From: Paracentrotus lividus
Lineage: Eukaryota > Echinodermata > Echinoidea > Camarodonta > Echinidae
Direction of reading: 5' to 3'
NCBI GenBank assembly: GCA_940671915.1
Contig: CALNVZ010003426.1
Span: forward strand, 52,509,989 to 52,573,988
Length of the DNA stretch: 64,000 bases
A program made the translations under genes and the position numbers. This document shows positions 32,101 to 43,675 of the stretch, in pieces (position 1 is the stretch's first letter; each line of letters starts with the position of its first letter). Below the pieces are notes generated by a model. That model was given only the letters and a program-made list of their open reading frames with translations, was not told the DNA's origin and made no database searches.

Positions 32101-32878
32101 CATGATAAATGGTTAAATAACATTTACATATTTCAACACTTAGAAAGTGTTAAAATCTAACATTTCAGTTTTTAGAGTGTGCCTTTTTGTGACTTTGTTC
32201 AAAATAAACTGCACACTGTGTTGTTAAGTGATACAACATTGTATTATTCCATGTCAGACCTAAATAGAATGTAAGATAGCATTTTGCTTTCATTTTCGAA
32301 ACACAAAAGAGCCAAAACCATTAAGAAATACATACAAATCAAAATAATAGAAGACAAAAGAAAATAATAAAACAAAAGAATACATAAAAATTAATTACAA
32401 ACTTCAAAATTTTTACTAAAATGTTGTTGACTATTACACAAAGCAACTTTTGAAAGGAGATTGGACTTCAAAACAAATTTTTTAAAGCCAAATATTGATA
32501 AATATGTAAAAACACACCTAATTTGCATAAATATTAATAATTAATATATTTATACTTTGAGATACAAACAACGCAACGCTTTATTTTACATGTACCTAAA
32601 CGACCATGCAAAATTTCACATTGATCGGATCATTATTGACGGAGATGTTCTATTTTTTCAATAATCCAATAAATTAGTGCAAAATCATTTTTTTGCCCAT
32701 TTCTCATATTTTTGCTAATTTCTAAATTCAAGGGAGACTTTATTGTGACGTATATCCACTGCACAATGTATTTTTAGTACTTTAACAACATTTGGACTGA
32801 AATACTGGATATAAACTGCTTTAAAATGATCCAAAACATAGCTGGCAGCAGGCGTACCCAAACTTTTGGAGGGCAGTG

Positions 32879-33224
32879 TATACGTGAGTATATGTATACA
32901 TACCCTCCTACTTATTTTTTTACATGATATTCAGAGCGAGCGAAGCGACAGAGAAAAAAATTCTCTCTGGCTTGATTTCATCGTAATAATAGAGCTAGTT
33001 TCCAAAAGGGGTTAGGTCCATTTTTCATTAAATTTGAGTTATTTGCCCAAATCTATGTATCTTTAGTAGCTCTATAGAAGGAAGCACAATGGAAAATTTG
33101 AAATTCCCAATAAAAACTACTTAACCCTTTGTGTGCAACGGGGTTCCACAGAAGCCCAGCGAGTTGTTCAATCTGCTCTCGACGGGCTCCTACAGAAGCC
33201 GAGATTTGTGGAGTATACTTCGAT
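32879..33224. other. Non-coding stretch between Tc1-type copy B and the minisatellite
   Basis: It contains GAGCGAGCGAAGCGAC (32935), a relic of the GCGAGCGCGAAGCGCGAGC repeat seen at 53.8-54.1 kb. No gene. Confidence 0.45.
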
Positions 33225-33892
33225 GAAGAGATATAAAAAAAAAAAAGATATAGAGTGGGGGTTGAGGGAGGAATCTACTCTCATTATCCAAAGCAGAGAG
33301 CAGGAAAAGAAGATGAAATAGATATAATAATATGAAGTCGGAGAGAAAAGATATAGAGCGGGGGGAGGGAGATATCTACTCTCATTATCCAAAGAAGAGA
33401 GAAGGAAGAGAAGACGAAATAGATAGTAATAATAAGAAGTCGGAGAATAAAAATAGAGCGGGGGTGGAGAGGGAGGAATCTACTCTTATTATCCAAAAAA
33501 AGAGAGAACGAAGAGAAGATGAAATAGATAGTAATAATAGGAAGTCGGAGAGAAAAGATATAGAGCGGGGGGGAGAGAGAGGGAGGTATCTACTCTTATT
33601 ATCCAAAAAGGGGGATGAGAAGATGAAATAGATAGTAATAATATGAAGTCGGAGAGAAAAGATATATAGCGGGGGGAGAGGGAGGTATCTACTCTCATTA
33701 TCAAAAGAAGAGAGAAGGAAGAGATGATGAAATAGATAGTAATAATAAGAAGTCGGAGAAAAAAGATATAGAGCGAGGGGGGAGGTATCTACTCTCATTA
33801 TCAAAAGAAGAGAAAAGGAAGAGAAGATGAAAGAGATAGTAAATATGAAGTCGGAGAGAAAAGATATAGAGCGGGGTGGAGGTATCTACTCT
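33225..33892. repeat. ~100-bp minisatellite, left part (seven units)
   Basis: TCTACTCTCATTATCCAAAG recurs with TCTACTC at 33274, 33375, 33479, 33589, 33688, 33788 and 33885, i.e. every 97-110 bp. Units also share GATATAGAGCGGGGG and GAAGATGAAATAGATAGTAA. The array is cut at 33892 by a LINE and resumes at about 41801. Confidence 0.92.
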
Positions 33893-34044
33893 ATTTCAAG
33901 AGAACAAGAGAATTACGTCACGTTCGCATCCTGTTCGCATCCTGTTCATATTTAACTAACTATTTTCGAGAAAATATCAGACTTCTACGTGAATTTTATT
34001 CTTCTCTGTACTGAAACTGTGATCGAGACATATGGAAGTAACTT

Positions 34045-35020
34045 TTGTGCAAAATGAGAAATTCAAAGAAGAAAGGAAAAGCGAAAACTAAGGATATTAT
34101 TTCTGATAGTGAAAGTGAAAACAACTCATACAAGACTCCGTCGGAAAACAGTGGGGAAGAAGACGGGGACAAGAGAAGGCGAAAACGCGGACAAAAATCA
34201 GCTGGTTGGTCAGGCGTAAAAGCTACAGAAGATAAACCAGAAAGACAACGAACCGGTCAAGCTTGACTCCCAACCTGCCATTCAACTGCAAGAGCAAATA
34301 AAAGATGTAATCTGCTCTAAGCCAATTCTTGATCGCTTGGTTACCCTCATCAAAAACGCTGTTTTAAATAAAGTTTCCCAAGACGTCTACGCCGCAATTA
34401 ACCACGACCTACAAGACAGACAAAACGAGATAAAGATTCTCCAAACAAAAATCAACAATTTAGAGAAGGAACTCTCCAGTGTACAAGACGAATTAGAGGA
34501 GCAGTCTCAATATTCGAGGCGAAACTGTGTCGTCATCTACAGAGTACCTGAAGAGATCGGGGAAAACACGGACGAGGTTGCAATGGAGCTGTTCAAATCG
34601 AAGCTTGACGTAAACATCAACAAAGCTGACATCGATAGAAGTCATCGCTTAGTATCGAGGAAGCAGGCAGCTGGAGAGGCCAGGTCCCTGATCATTAAGT
34701 TTGCAAGGTATAACACTAAGCAACAAGTGTATGCCGAAAAGAGAAAGTTGAAGCCAAAAGAAACGAAGACACAGACGGGTACCCCATCGAGTTCCGAAAA
34801 AACGAAGACGAAGTCAAAGTCGGAAACGAGGTCGCGTTCTCAAATCTTCATCTGAGAGCATCTGACAATGAAACGACAAAAATTGATGAGAGAAACGCTC
34901 AACTGTGAAGCCATCTCAAAAGCATGGACAATAGATGGACGGATCCGTGCACTGACAACCAAGAACAGCGTCATCACGGTCAGAGATCTCGCAGATCTCA
35001 AGAACTTGGACAAGCAGTAA
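34045..35020 (+). pseudogene. LINE ORF1: coiled-coil plus RRM-type RNA-binding protein
   Basis: The N-terminus is Lys/Ser/Glu-rich (SDSESENNS). A coiled coil follows (about 34430-34510, KINNLEKELSSVQDELEEQ), then SRRNCVVIYRVPEE, the start of the L1-ORF1-like RRM, then DIDRSHRL and LIIKFARYN, and finally the C-terminal AWTIDGRIRALTTKN and TVRDLADLKNLDKQ before TAA at 35018. Reading needs at least one frame change near 34200-34330 and another near 34790-34860. In active LINEs this protein packages the RNA. Confidence 0.8.
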
Positions 35021-35065
35021 AGGTACAGCTTTTGCTTTATCTTATTTTAACTGTTCTATTCCTTT

Positions 35066-38000
35066 ATGACTAAGTTTCCATGTATTATTTGTAAAAAGGC
35101 AGTAAAGTTTAATCAAAACGGCAATTTATGTGTATATTGTCAAAAATGGGCACATTTATCTTGTACTTCTGTTTCAAGAGATTTATTTAATTCAAATATA
35201 GACTGGTTTTGTTCTCAATGTTTATTCCAACAGCTACCAAATTACATTGATTCTATAGATCCTGATAATAATAATCCGCCTAATCAAATTTGAGTACATG
35301 TGCAATGATCAAAATGAATATATCAACGAACTAAATCACTGGGTGGTGTCAGTATTTCTCATTTGAATATAGCATCTCTTCTGAAAATGTTGAAGAAATT
35401 CAATTCATATTAAATGAAAATAGAATTGACGTATTGCATTGAGCGAAACCAGATTGATTATACTATATCAGATAATGAAGTCAACGTTGAAGGATATGAA
35501 ATAGTGCGATTAGACCGAACTAGACATGGTGGAGGTATTGCAATATATGAGGGAAAATATTCATTATGTCACACGTCACGATCTTATGACAGATAATTTG
35601 GAAGTCTTATGTCTAAAATTAATATTCAAAATCAAAAACCATTCATTGTTATATATTGGTATAGGCCACCTGATTCCCCAATTGTTGCTTTTGATTATAT
35701 TGAAGAGGTATTAAAAAGAGTAGAATCAATATCACTAGAGTATGTGTTGATTGGTGATTTAAATTGCGATCTGATGAAAACTTTGCGTTCAAATCAAACT
35801 AGTCGTTTAATACAAATTGCTTAAGATTACGAACTAAAACAGTTTGTTGAAATACCGACTCGAGGTGCATCGGGAACTGCGACATTAATTGATGTTTTAT
35901 TTTCATCAGATCACAATAAAATAATTTATTGTAATGTCATTCCAATATCCCTTAGTGATCATTATATGGTTTTGTCTGTGTGGGGTAAACACCGATCCCC
36001 ACCGGTTAATCATAAATTCATTTATAGTCGAAATGTAAAAAAAATCAATATGCCTGATTTTAAACATGATATGAGCCAAATAATTTGGGATGATGTTTTA
36101 TCTGAAAGAAATGTTGACATTGCATATAAGAAATTTGAAACAAAACTAAATAGTGTCCTTGAAAAACATGCACCGCTCAGAAAGAAACGAGTTCGAAACA
36201 AAGAGACACCATGGATGAATGCAGATATATTAAGGAAAATGCGCGAAAGAGATAAAAATGAAAACCAAAGCAAAACAAACTAAAAACGATGAGCACTGGA
36301 GCATGTATAAGAAGATGCGTAATCAAGTGACATCAATGATTAGAAAAGAAAAGCGAATGTTCATCAGAGACACTATACATAAAACAAGGCGATTCTTCTG
36401 CATTATGGAAAACACTGCGATACCTTTTACCTAGTAAAAAGACGAGAAAATCAATAAATAAATTGATTGATTCTGGAAAAGAAATAATTGGCAACAAGCA
36501 AATTGCTTCATACCTTAATACATTTTTTTCACAGATAGCAAAAAGGAAGAAAGGTCATTTGCAGTTTGGAAATAACATAGAACAATAATTTATGGAACAC
36601 GTTTCTTGTACTTTTCATTTTAATGCTATATCTCAGATGGATTTGAAAAAATGTATGAAATCTATATCCTCAAACAAGGCAACAGGCCTTGATCAAATTC
36701 CGTCATGTATTGTTGAAGAATGTATTGATTATATATTGATCCCATTTTTGCATGTTATTAACTTGTCTTTGTCTGAGGGTGAGGTACCTCAGCAATAGAA
36801 AATAGCCCGAGTCACACCTTTGTTCAAATCCGGTAATGTAACCGATCCTTCAAACTATCGACCAATATCGGTACTACCGGTACTATCTAAAATTGTAGAA
36901 AAACCTGTATCTAAACAGGTGTACAGTTATCTGGTCGACAACAAATTGTTAATTGAGTGCCAACATGGATTTCGTCCAAAGCATTCGACGAGTACGGCAT
37001 TGATTAATGTCATTCAGGACCTACAAAACTCAGCAGATGATGGGCTAATTGTTGGTATAGTAACATTAGATCTGGCAAAGGCTTTTGACCTTATGCCACA
37101 AGATTTGTTACTTAACCCTTCCGCTGCGGGGCGGTATTTGCGAATTCACTCCCCTGTGACGGAGCCATTTCTCAGCTTGGATAGTTCGGCCGAAATTAGG
37201 GGGTAGTTTCACTTTAAAAAGCTGTTATCTCTTTTTAAAATGTGAATCATAAAAACGTTTGAACACAAAACTTATAAAGCTAAGTTTCTTCTTTAACTTG
37301 CTGAAATATGGTCTACAATCGTGGAGAATAAAAGTGTAAATTTTTTAAATGAAAATGTAACCTCTTTTACGGCTTTTGGATATGTTGACTTTCCTATTAT
37401 GTTTGTGTACAAAACAGCTATTATTGATCGCACGCACGACAGCACGCACGGCTTGACTCTGGCAATTGTATGAACTTCCGGCTATTCGTCTCCAAGCACA
37501 ATGCGTCGTCTGCTAAGTTTGTAGAGTAGCAGGAGTTCTATAGCATGTTATATAACGAGTCCCTTTGTCATGCTAGTCATTCTTTGAAAAGAGGAAACTC
37601 AAAAAGGGTGATGTTAGTATGATTGCACACCAATAATCAATACATATCCTGCTGTGTACTATTCAAGCCTGAATTACTGTTTTTATATCGTGCTAAAACA
37701 CGTTTTAAATGGGACAACAAAAAATAATAAAACAAAAATGTTGTATCAAGAATCCATCTCTCTCTTGTTCTATCTATCTCTCTCCTCTATCTGTCTTCTC
37801 CCATACTCTCTACTTCTGCCTCTCTAAGTGCCTCATAGGAACATAATACCACATGTGTTTGGTATAGGATGAATGACCATACCCGCATTATTTTGGTAAT
37901 GTACTGAACTTCATGGAATCACTATTTTTTGCTGAGCTCAGTAATAGAAAAGTCTGATATTTACGGTAATTCGCAATGAATAATCACATAAAAATTATAA

Positions 38001-41000
38001 ACAGACAAACATGGGAAAAATGTCTTCAAAAAGAAAATAAGGTCTAGATTGGGAGGAAGAAAAGTGAAAACGGAAGAAAACTTAGTAAAACTGAAACAAA
38101 TGTATATAAATTGGAGTCAAACACCCATCCCCCTCGCCCCCTAGAAAAAATTACATTGGCTACATATTCACACATCTAAACAAAATGTTTGTATGTATGG
38201 ATATTTCTTGCCACCTAAAAAAAAACAGCGACATAATACACAAAATGTATTATGTTGCTTTCTTAACCACATCTCTTTCTGAACGCTATATAGGATTAAA
38301 TCATTTCATCGTTTCAATGTGATTTAATCTAAGTGTCGCAAAAATAACATAACAATTTAATCGTGTTTGTTATTTTTTCAAATCACTGTATCGTTCATCA
38401 GTTTCATATGTCTATAATATCATGGGCTTATTATTGTAATCATCGTTGTCATAATCATCTTCATCAAAAATGTAATTAAATCAAATTTGTAATGCTATTA
38501 AAAGTCTTGAAGTAGAAAACAAGCTAGCCTAGAAAAATATCGACTTCAAACACCCAGAGAGAATAAAGGAAAAAGAGATTAGATGTTGTTAGAGAGAGAG
38601 AGAGAGAGAGGGGGGGGGGAGAGAGAAGGGGGTGGTAAAATAGAAAAAGGAAATGAAATGAAAATCTGTGGCCCAGCATCTTCCCGATTGCTGATAAATT
38701 CAATAATTTGAGGACAACGAATTAATGACAGATTTCTATAAAGACATAAAAATGACAGAAATGGATGGATGCAATTCTTTCTCTCTATCTCACTTTATCC
38801 TTTCTTTCATCCTCATCCTACCAGTGAAACACGCAATTTTACTCTCGTCATCTCTTTCTCTTTCTATCTCTCACTCTCTCTCTCTCTCCGTGAAAACACC
38901 CTTACGAAACTTTTGCGCGATAAAAACTAAAGAAAACAACAACAGACAAAAAAAAAAAAGGAAAAAAAAAGAAGAAAATGAAATGGAGAGGAGAAACATG
39001 GTGTTTACTGAAAAAAGTGATCGATCTAGAAAGATTGCATGGGACAATCGGCTATCCACACAGTTTGATACATTTATTATTGAAACATAACAATATTGTA
39101 TGTATAAAAATTTACTTTTTATCAATATTTATTTTAATACTTTTCTATTATTGGCACACTTTTTTTTGTAGATCGAAAAGGTCGAAAAAAAAAATCAATA
39201 TTACATGAAATTATGTGTCAAGTTATCTGCCTGTATTACAATTTTCACAGCCCCTTCATCAGTAGAATTTGGGCTAAGTCGACAGTGATAACTTTCTGGA
39301 TAATCTCAAGCAAAGCTGTCACTAATTAACTGCTTGTGTTACCAGGATGTTGGGTGCCATGACTACGCCTTGGAGATGCCTTGGAGACACAATAGTGAGA
39401 GGGTATACTCCGGGCTCCGCAAAGAATAGTTATTGTATCGGGATGGAGACAATAGACATAATATGGACTACCCTGTAATGTTCATACCCTTTTTGTTACC
39501 ATCTCCTATGAAAGCAGATCTACTTCTTTTTACATGTAAGCTTTGCATCATCAAGCACGTAGTCTCCTATAATAAGCCTACATAATATCCTTACATGCTT
39601 AGATAAACATTTAAAATGGGTTCAAATTATAATTTTTTACAATTTTTTTCAAGAAAATAATAATAGAGTGCAAATCAGTGGTTGTAATTTAGCGAGTTAA
39701 ATAAAAAATTCAATGAAATCGTTAATTTGACTTGGTATAAAAAGTACATTGATTTGATCAACTGTGATATTCCAAGAAACTACCCGTTTAGCAATGTATT
39801 GCTCCTGTCGCGTACTAGTAATTGAATTATTTCCCAAACAAAATTTATTTTTTATTAACAGTCCTTCAACGGGGATAAAAAGCTCAGCCCTTTTTGACTC
39901 GGTATTTCTTTTGATTCACTTCTTGAAAATTGCTCTTATCGTCTTTACTCCTTTCGCTTTTTTACTTTTTCATGTCCTTCTTTCCAATGTGTAATTCTAC
40001 GCCCCTGCCCCTTTTCTTCTCTGTCTCTCCACCCCCCCCCCTAAAATAACGAAAAGAACGCTCGACCCGATGGTATCCCGCAAAGGATTGTGGGATAACT
40101 GGCGCGCGCGTACGGCAGTACGAGTCCGCTTCAATCACCCGTTTGTTTATGTACACAAGGATCGTTTGCGAAAAAGCAGACAAGAAGAGATCCGTGTTGT
40201 TACAAGATCACATTTTTCTTGGAAATTTCAAATTGAAAGGGTATGATTTTTTAACAGGATGTAATAGTTGGTGTTCTTAGAAGGGATTTAGTACATTTTT
40301 ACTTCTTATTCTTTCTAAATAGCGGGCAAATATTGCTCTGAAAATAAATCTATTTTGTGGGCCATATATGGGCCTGCCGTCTCAGCGAGTTACCTCTCAG
40401 TGGGCCATATATGGGCCTGCCGCAGCGGAAGGGTTAAGAAATTATCATACCTAGGCTTTGACGATACTGCAGTCAAATGGTTCAGAAATTACTTTTACAT
40501 GAGAAAACAGGTAACTACAGTGAATGAAAACATGTCTCTGCCTTCCACGATTGAGAGTGGTGTTCCTCAAGGGAGCATATTAGGGCCGTTATTGTTCATA
40601 ATAATGATGAATGATTTACCTTAAATTGTGAGAAAATGTAAAGTTTCCTTATACGCTGACGATACATGCTTATATTTTGCAGCTAAAGATCCAACACAAG
40701 TTGAAACAGCATTAAATCAAAATATTTAACAAATGGTTCTTTCATAATCATCTTCTTCTGAATGTAAAAAAAATGCAAATATATACTTATTGGTACAAAT
40801 CAGCCATACGAACAATCAGAATGTTAAAATTAACATTAGTGGTTCTGAACTTGAAAGAGTTGATACATGTAAGTATCTTGGGGTGAAATTAGATGAAAAT
40901 CTAAATTGGAAAAACCAAATCAGTCAGGTTAGATTAAATTTCATTAGGAATTTTCAGTTGTTAGAGCGAGTAAGATTTTTTTATAGATTATAATACTGCT

Positions 41001-41444
41001 CTCATGGTTTATAAGACACTTATTCAACCACATTTTGATTACTGTTCAATTATCTGGATGAACGGAAATTAATTTAATTTACAAAGATTCCAAACATTAC
41101 AAAATAGAACTCTCCGTATTGTTTTAGGAGTAGATGCTCGTTATAATAGAGAATTATTGTATAGTACAATAAGTATTGATAAATTAGAAGAAAGATGGAG
41201 GAAAACATCTATTATAATTATTTTTAATAATTGATTGATAATAACTGATTCATTGAATGCAAGAATTACACTAAGGGAAAATCGACATGGTTTAAGAAAT
41301 AGAGAAGTTTTCATTGACCTACCAAAACCTCGTACAAATTTCTTGAAACACAGTGTCATATACAGTGCTTCTGTTTACTTTAACTCCTTGCCTCAAGTAA
41401 TTAGATCGGCAACCAATTTAAATGCCTTTATACAATGTTTGTAG
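35066..41444 (+). pseudogene. LINE ORF2: PHD finger, APE endonuclease and reverse transcriptase, split by insertion
   Basis: It starts with a PHD-type C4HC3 finger (FPCIICKKA, CVYCQKWAHLSC, WFCSQC; 35069-35250). The APE-type endonuclease follows (HGGGIAIY about 35530; GDLNCDL about 35754; SDHYMV about 35956). The RT core begins with NYRPISVLP (about 36850) and motif A LDLAKAFD (37066-37089), is cut at 37111 by a piggyBac-type element, and continues at 40438 with SGVPQGSILGPLLF (about 40555) and YADDT (about 40652). The C-terminal part has LPKPRTNFLK (about 41310-41350). Numerous frameshifts and in-frame stops (for example near 35291, 35596, 35822, 36282 and 40622) show it was dead or dying independently of the insertion. 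Confidence 0.85.
37116..40433. mobile_element. 3,318-bp non-autonomous piggyBac-type element
   Basis: The ends CCCTTCCGCTGCGG and CCGCAGCGGAAGGG are a 14-bp perfect TIR flanked by TTAA on both sides (37112-37115, 40434-40437). Joining the flanks restores the LINE reverse transcriptase. TTAA duplication and CCC termini are hallmarks of piggyBac. Near the right end a segment GTGGGCCATATATGGGCCTG is repeated at about 40357 and 40400. No DDD transposase frame is present; the interior holds GA (38586-38630) and CT (38838-38890) microsatellites. Confidence 0.92.
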
Positions 41445-41800
41445 TTGTTAAGTTGTTAAGTCTTTAAATGTTCGTATGTTAATTTTATTTGTGTTGTTTT
41501 ATAAATTGTTACGTTTGTTACTACATCCTCTGGCGTGACGGGCTGATAACGGGATTATTGGGCGATCTATTGTACACAATTTATTGTTACACCATACAAC
41601 GTACATCGTTAAATCGCTTCGCCCTTGATTAGCCCTGGATTAGCTGGCTACGTCATTGGTTTTGTTACCTAGTATTTACTTGTATTTATATTGTTTTCTT
41701 AAAATGGTTGTATATCTGTATTGAATGCACGGCCTTGCAGAAAAGCAGCCTTTTAGGCTGATAGCAGGTTTTTTTTAATAATTTCCCTGAAAATCAAACT

Positions 41801-42180
41801 CACTCTCATTATCCAAAGCAGAGAGAAGGAAGAGAAGACGAAATAGATATAATGTGAAATAGATAGTGAGAATAAGAAGTCATTCGAGAGAAATGACATA
41901 GTGGGGGTCCTGGAAGAGAGGAGGTATATCTACTCTCATTATCAAAAAAAGAAGAGAAGACGAAATAAATATGATGTGAAATAGATAGTGAGAATATGAT
42001 GTCAGAGAGAAAAGATGTAGTGGGGGACAGGAAGAGAGGAGGAATTTAATACTCTCATTATCCAAAGAAGAGAGAAGGAATAGAAGACGAAATGGATATA
42101 ATGTAAAATAGATAGTGAAAATATGAAGTCAGAGAGAAAAAAGTAAAAAAGGAGGGAATGATAGGGAGAGGAAAAATATA
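41801..42180. repeat. ~100-120-bp minisatellite, right part
   Basis: Three more units with ACTCTCATTATCcAAAG (41802, 41931, 42050) and AGAAGACGAAATAGATATAATG; the same array as 33225-33892, displaced by the LINE. Units here are longer because of an added ATGTGAAATAGATAGTGAGA phrase. Confidence 0.88.
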
Positions 42181-42488
42181 AGAAAGGGAATGAACGAGGG
42201 TGGATTTGCACATTCAGACACGAGAGAAAGAGGAAATGAGAATGTGCAAGTGCTCTTTTAGAACTTTCTTCCTCCCCGCACTCCCTCGTTCGGTTATCAT
42301 TTTTCTCAACTCTTCCGAAAATAATAACAAGAAGAAGAAAAGCATCATTCACTTAGAGAACCATTCACTCTTTGCTCTTTTCAAAGTGAAACGCCCAGTT
42401 ATTGCTTGGGCGCTGCACTCCCCGAACAAAAGAATGTCATGGCGACCGCTCAAAAGATTTATTTCTGAAAGAGCAGGATTCAGGATGT

Positions 42489-42775
42489 CGTTAAGGTTGG
42501 TATCTTTCTTCGCGGAAACAAAAATGAGACAGATTTGCCAGCATGGCATTGTACTAGATCTGTCTCCTCTTTTCCGCGTCGAAATCTTTTGTACCACGTA
42601 CAAAAGGTTACGTGGTACAAAAGACGGATTAGCCAGCATGGCATTGTACTAGATCTGTTTCCTGTGGCACAAAAAAAAAATCCGTCGCGGAGACAGATGT
42701 AGTACAATGCCATGCTGGCCAATCTGTCTCATTTTTGTTTCCGCGAAGTGAGATACCTCCCTAACCTCTTGAATA
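42489..42775. mobile_element. ~285-bp palindromic MITE with ~75-bp TIRs
   Basis: The left arm (from TTCGCGGAAACAAAAATGAG through GCCAGCATGGCATTGTAC) is mirrored by the right arm (through AATGCCATGCTGGCC to TTTTGTTTCCGCGAA). A third partial copy of the CCAGCATGGCATTGTAC word is inside (about 42635), as is GTACCACGTACAAAAGGTTACGTGGTAC. Non-coding. Confidence 0.88.
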
Positions 42776-43675
42776 CAAGAAGGATTAGTGTTTAACAGAA
42801 GGTTGACATACGGGATGCTTTTAATTTTTAGCAATACAAAAAGCTCTTATGAATACGTTTTAACAATAGTTTTGATGGCATTTGTTTTCATTTGATTTCA
42901 ACTGGACCGGGTATCTCATAAAAATTATGTTTTGATATCGTAGGCACTTATAAAACCGCAGAAATATGAATGTACATCTAACGCATATTCAGTGCCAGGC
43001 GCGTATCCAGGTGGAGGCCCGACGGCTCACCAACCCCCCCCCCCCCTCCCGTAGCAAAAAAAAAAAAAAAAAAAAAAGCGAAGTAAAAGTAGACGAGCGG
43101 GCCGATTAACCCCCAACCTTACCCCTATGGATATAACATGATGACATCTTTGATGACCGAATGCCATTGAAAAAAAAAAAATTATCACCTCCCCCCCCCC
43201 CCCCCCTCCAACAAATATGACCTGGGCCTTTAAAACAAGACGTTATTTGCGCTCATTTCGGATGGAAACATGATCTTTGGAATATATCCTTTAACTTGGT
43301 TATAATTTTTTATAGCATGCCCTTAAAAACACATATGCCCATCTCGTCTAAAAAAGAGAGACTGCAGTCTTATGACTCCTAACTCCCACCTTATCCCATT
43401 GAAAGAGGAGAATTTTCTTGATATTGATCACACATCACATCACTAACTTGAGTCTTGAGGTAAAATAAGATGATTTATAGGGCCATTTCGCATACCAATG
43501 TGTTGGTGATGACTAGCTCCAACTAAAAATATGAAAATCATTCTCGTTGGATGAAGGAGTGTATATGCCATACCTGGTTTTGTAAAAAGGACTTCTTAAT
43601 GTATAGCCCACGGATATGTTTTCATAGACTGCACATTATTGGACTGAGTGTACGAGTGTGTCTGTGTGAGTAAAT
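42776..43675. other. Non-coding stretch with G/C-run repeat
   Basis: 42990-43200 is a member of the dispersed repeat with GGCGCGTATCCAGG at its left end, C14, A23 and C18 runs, and GTAAAAGTAGACGAGCGGGCC matching 14760-14810 in part. The rest is unassigned. Confidence 0.5.

Larger units (their letters stand above)
24164..32179. mobile_element. 8,016-bp CACTA-like (EnSpm) element inserted in Tc1-type copy B
   Basis: The ends are CACTCTAAAAAC (24164-24175) and GTTTTTAGAGTG (32168-32179), inverted repeats with the CACT start typical of CACTA elements. The flanking TG (24162-24163 and 32180-32181) is a 2-bp duplication; the empty site AAATATGCC is preserved in copy A at about 11074-11082. Iterated AACATTT/AAATGTT words lie near both ends. 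Inside are a long T-rich intron-like tract, several exon-like islands on both strands, a LINE fragment and dispersed repeats. No recognisable transposase was found, so it may be non-autonomous or may have captured host exons. Confidence 0.85.
23541..32878. mobile_element. Tc1/mariner-type element, copy B, split by an 8-kb insertion
   Basis: 23541-24163 and 32180-32506 match copy A (10453-11407) with few differences, and the match resumes exactly on the far side of the insertion. Copy B then continues to its right end, CCAAACTTTTGGAGGGCAGTG (32858-32878), followed by TA. The right ~330 bp are the inverted, diverged partner of the left end of copy A. No transposase frame is visible. Confidence 0.85.
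33893..41800 (+). mobile_element. APE-type LINE (CR1/L2/Jockey group), interrupted by a piggyBac-type element
   Basis: The LINE sits inside the minisatellite: the unit breaks after TCTACTCT (33892) and resumes with ACTCTCATTATCC at about 41802. Removing the 3,322 bp of piggyBac insertion plus duplicated TTAA leaves about 4.6 kb, a full-length size for such LINEs, with 5' UTR, ORF1 (34045-35020), ORF2 (35066-41444) and a short 3' UTR. It is disabled by several stops and frameshifts. Confidence 0.88.

Noticed and set aside
33332-33804. Open frames on both strands in the minisatellite
   Set aside because: They follow the ~100-bp repeat period and exist on both strands at once; no protein family.
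38725-39090. 121-codon frame inside the piggyBac-type element
   Set aside because: It lies over CT and A-rich microsatellites; no DDD triad or Cys-rich domain of a piggyBac transposase.
42200-42652. 150-codon frame crossing the edge of the palindromic MITE
   Set aside because: Half of it lies in the MITE arm and it has no exon signals; the opposite strand is equally open.
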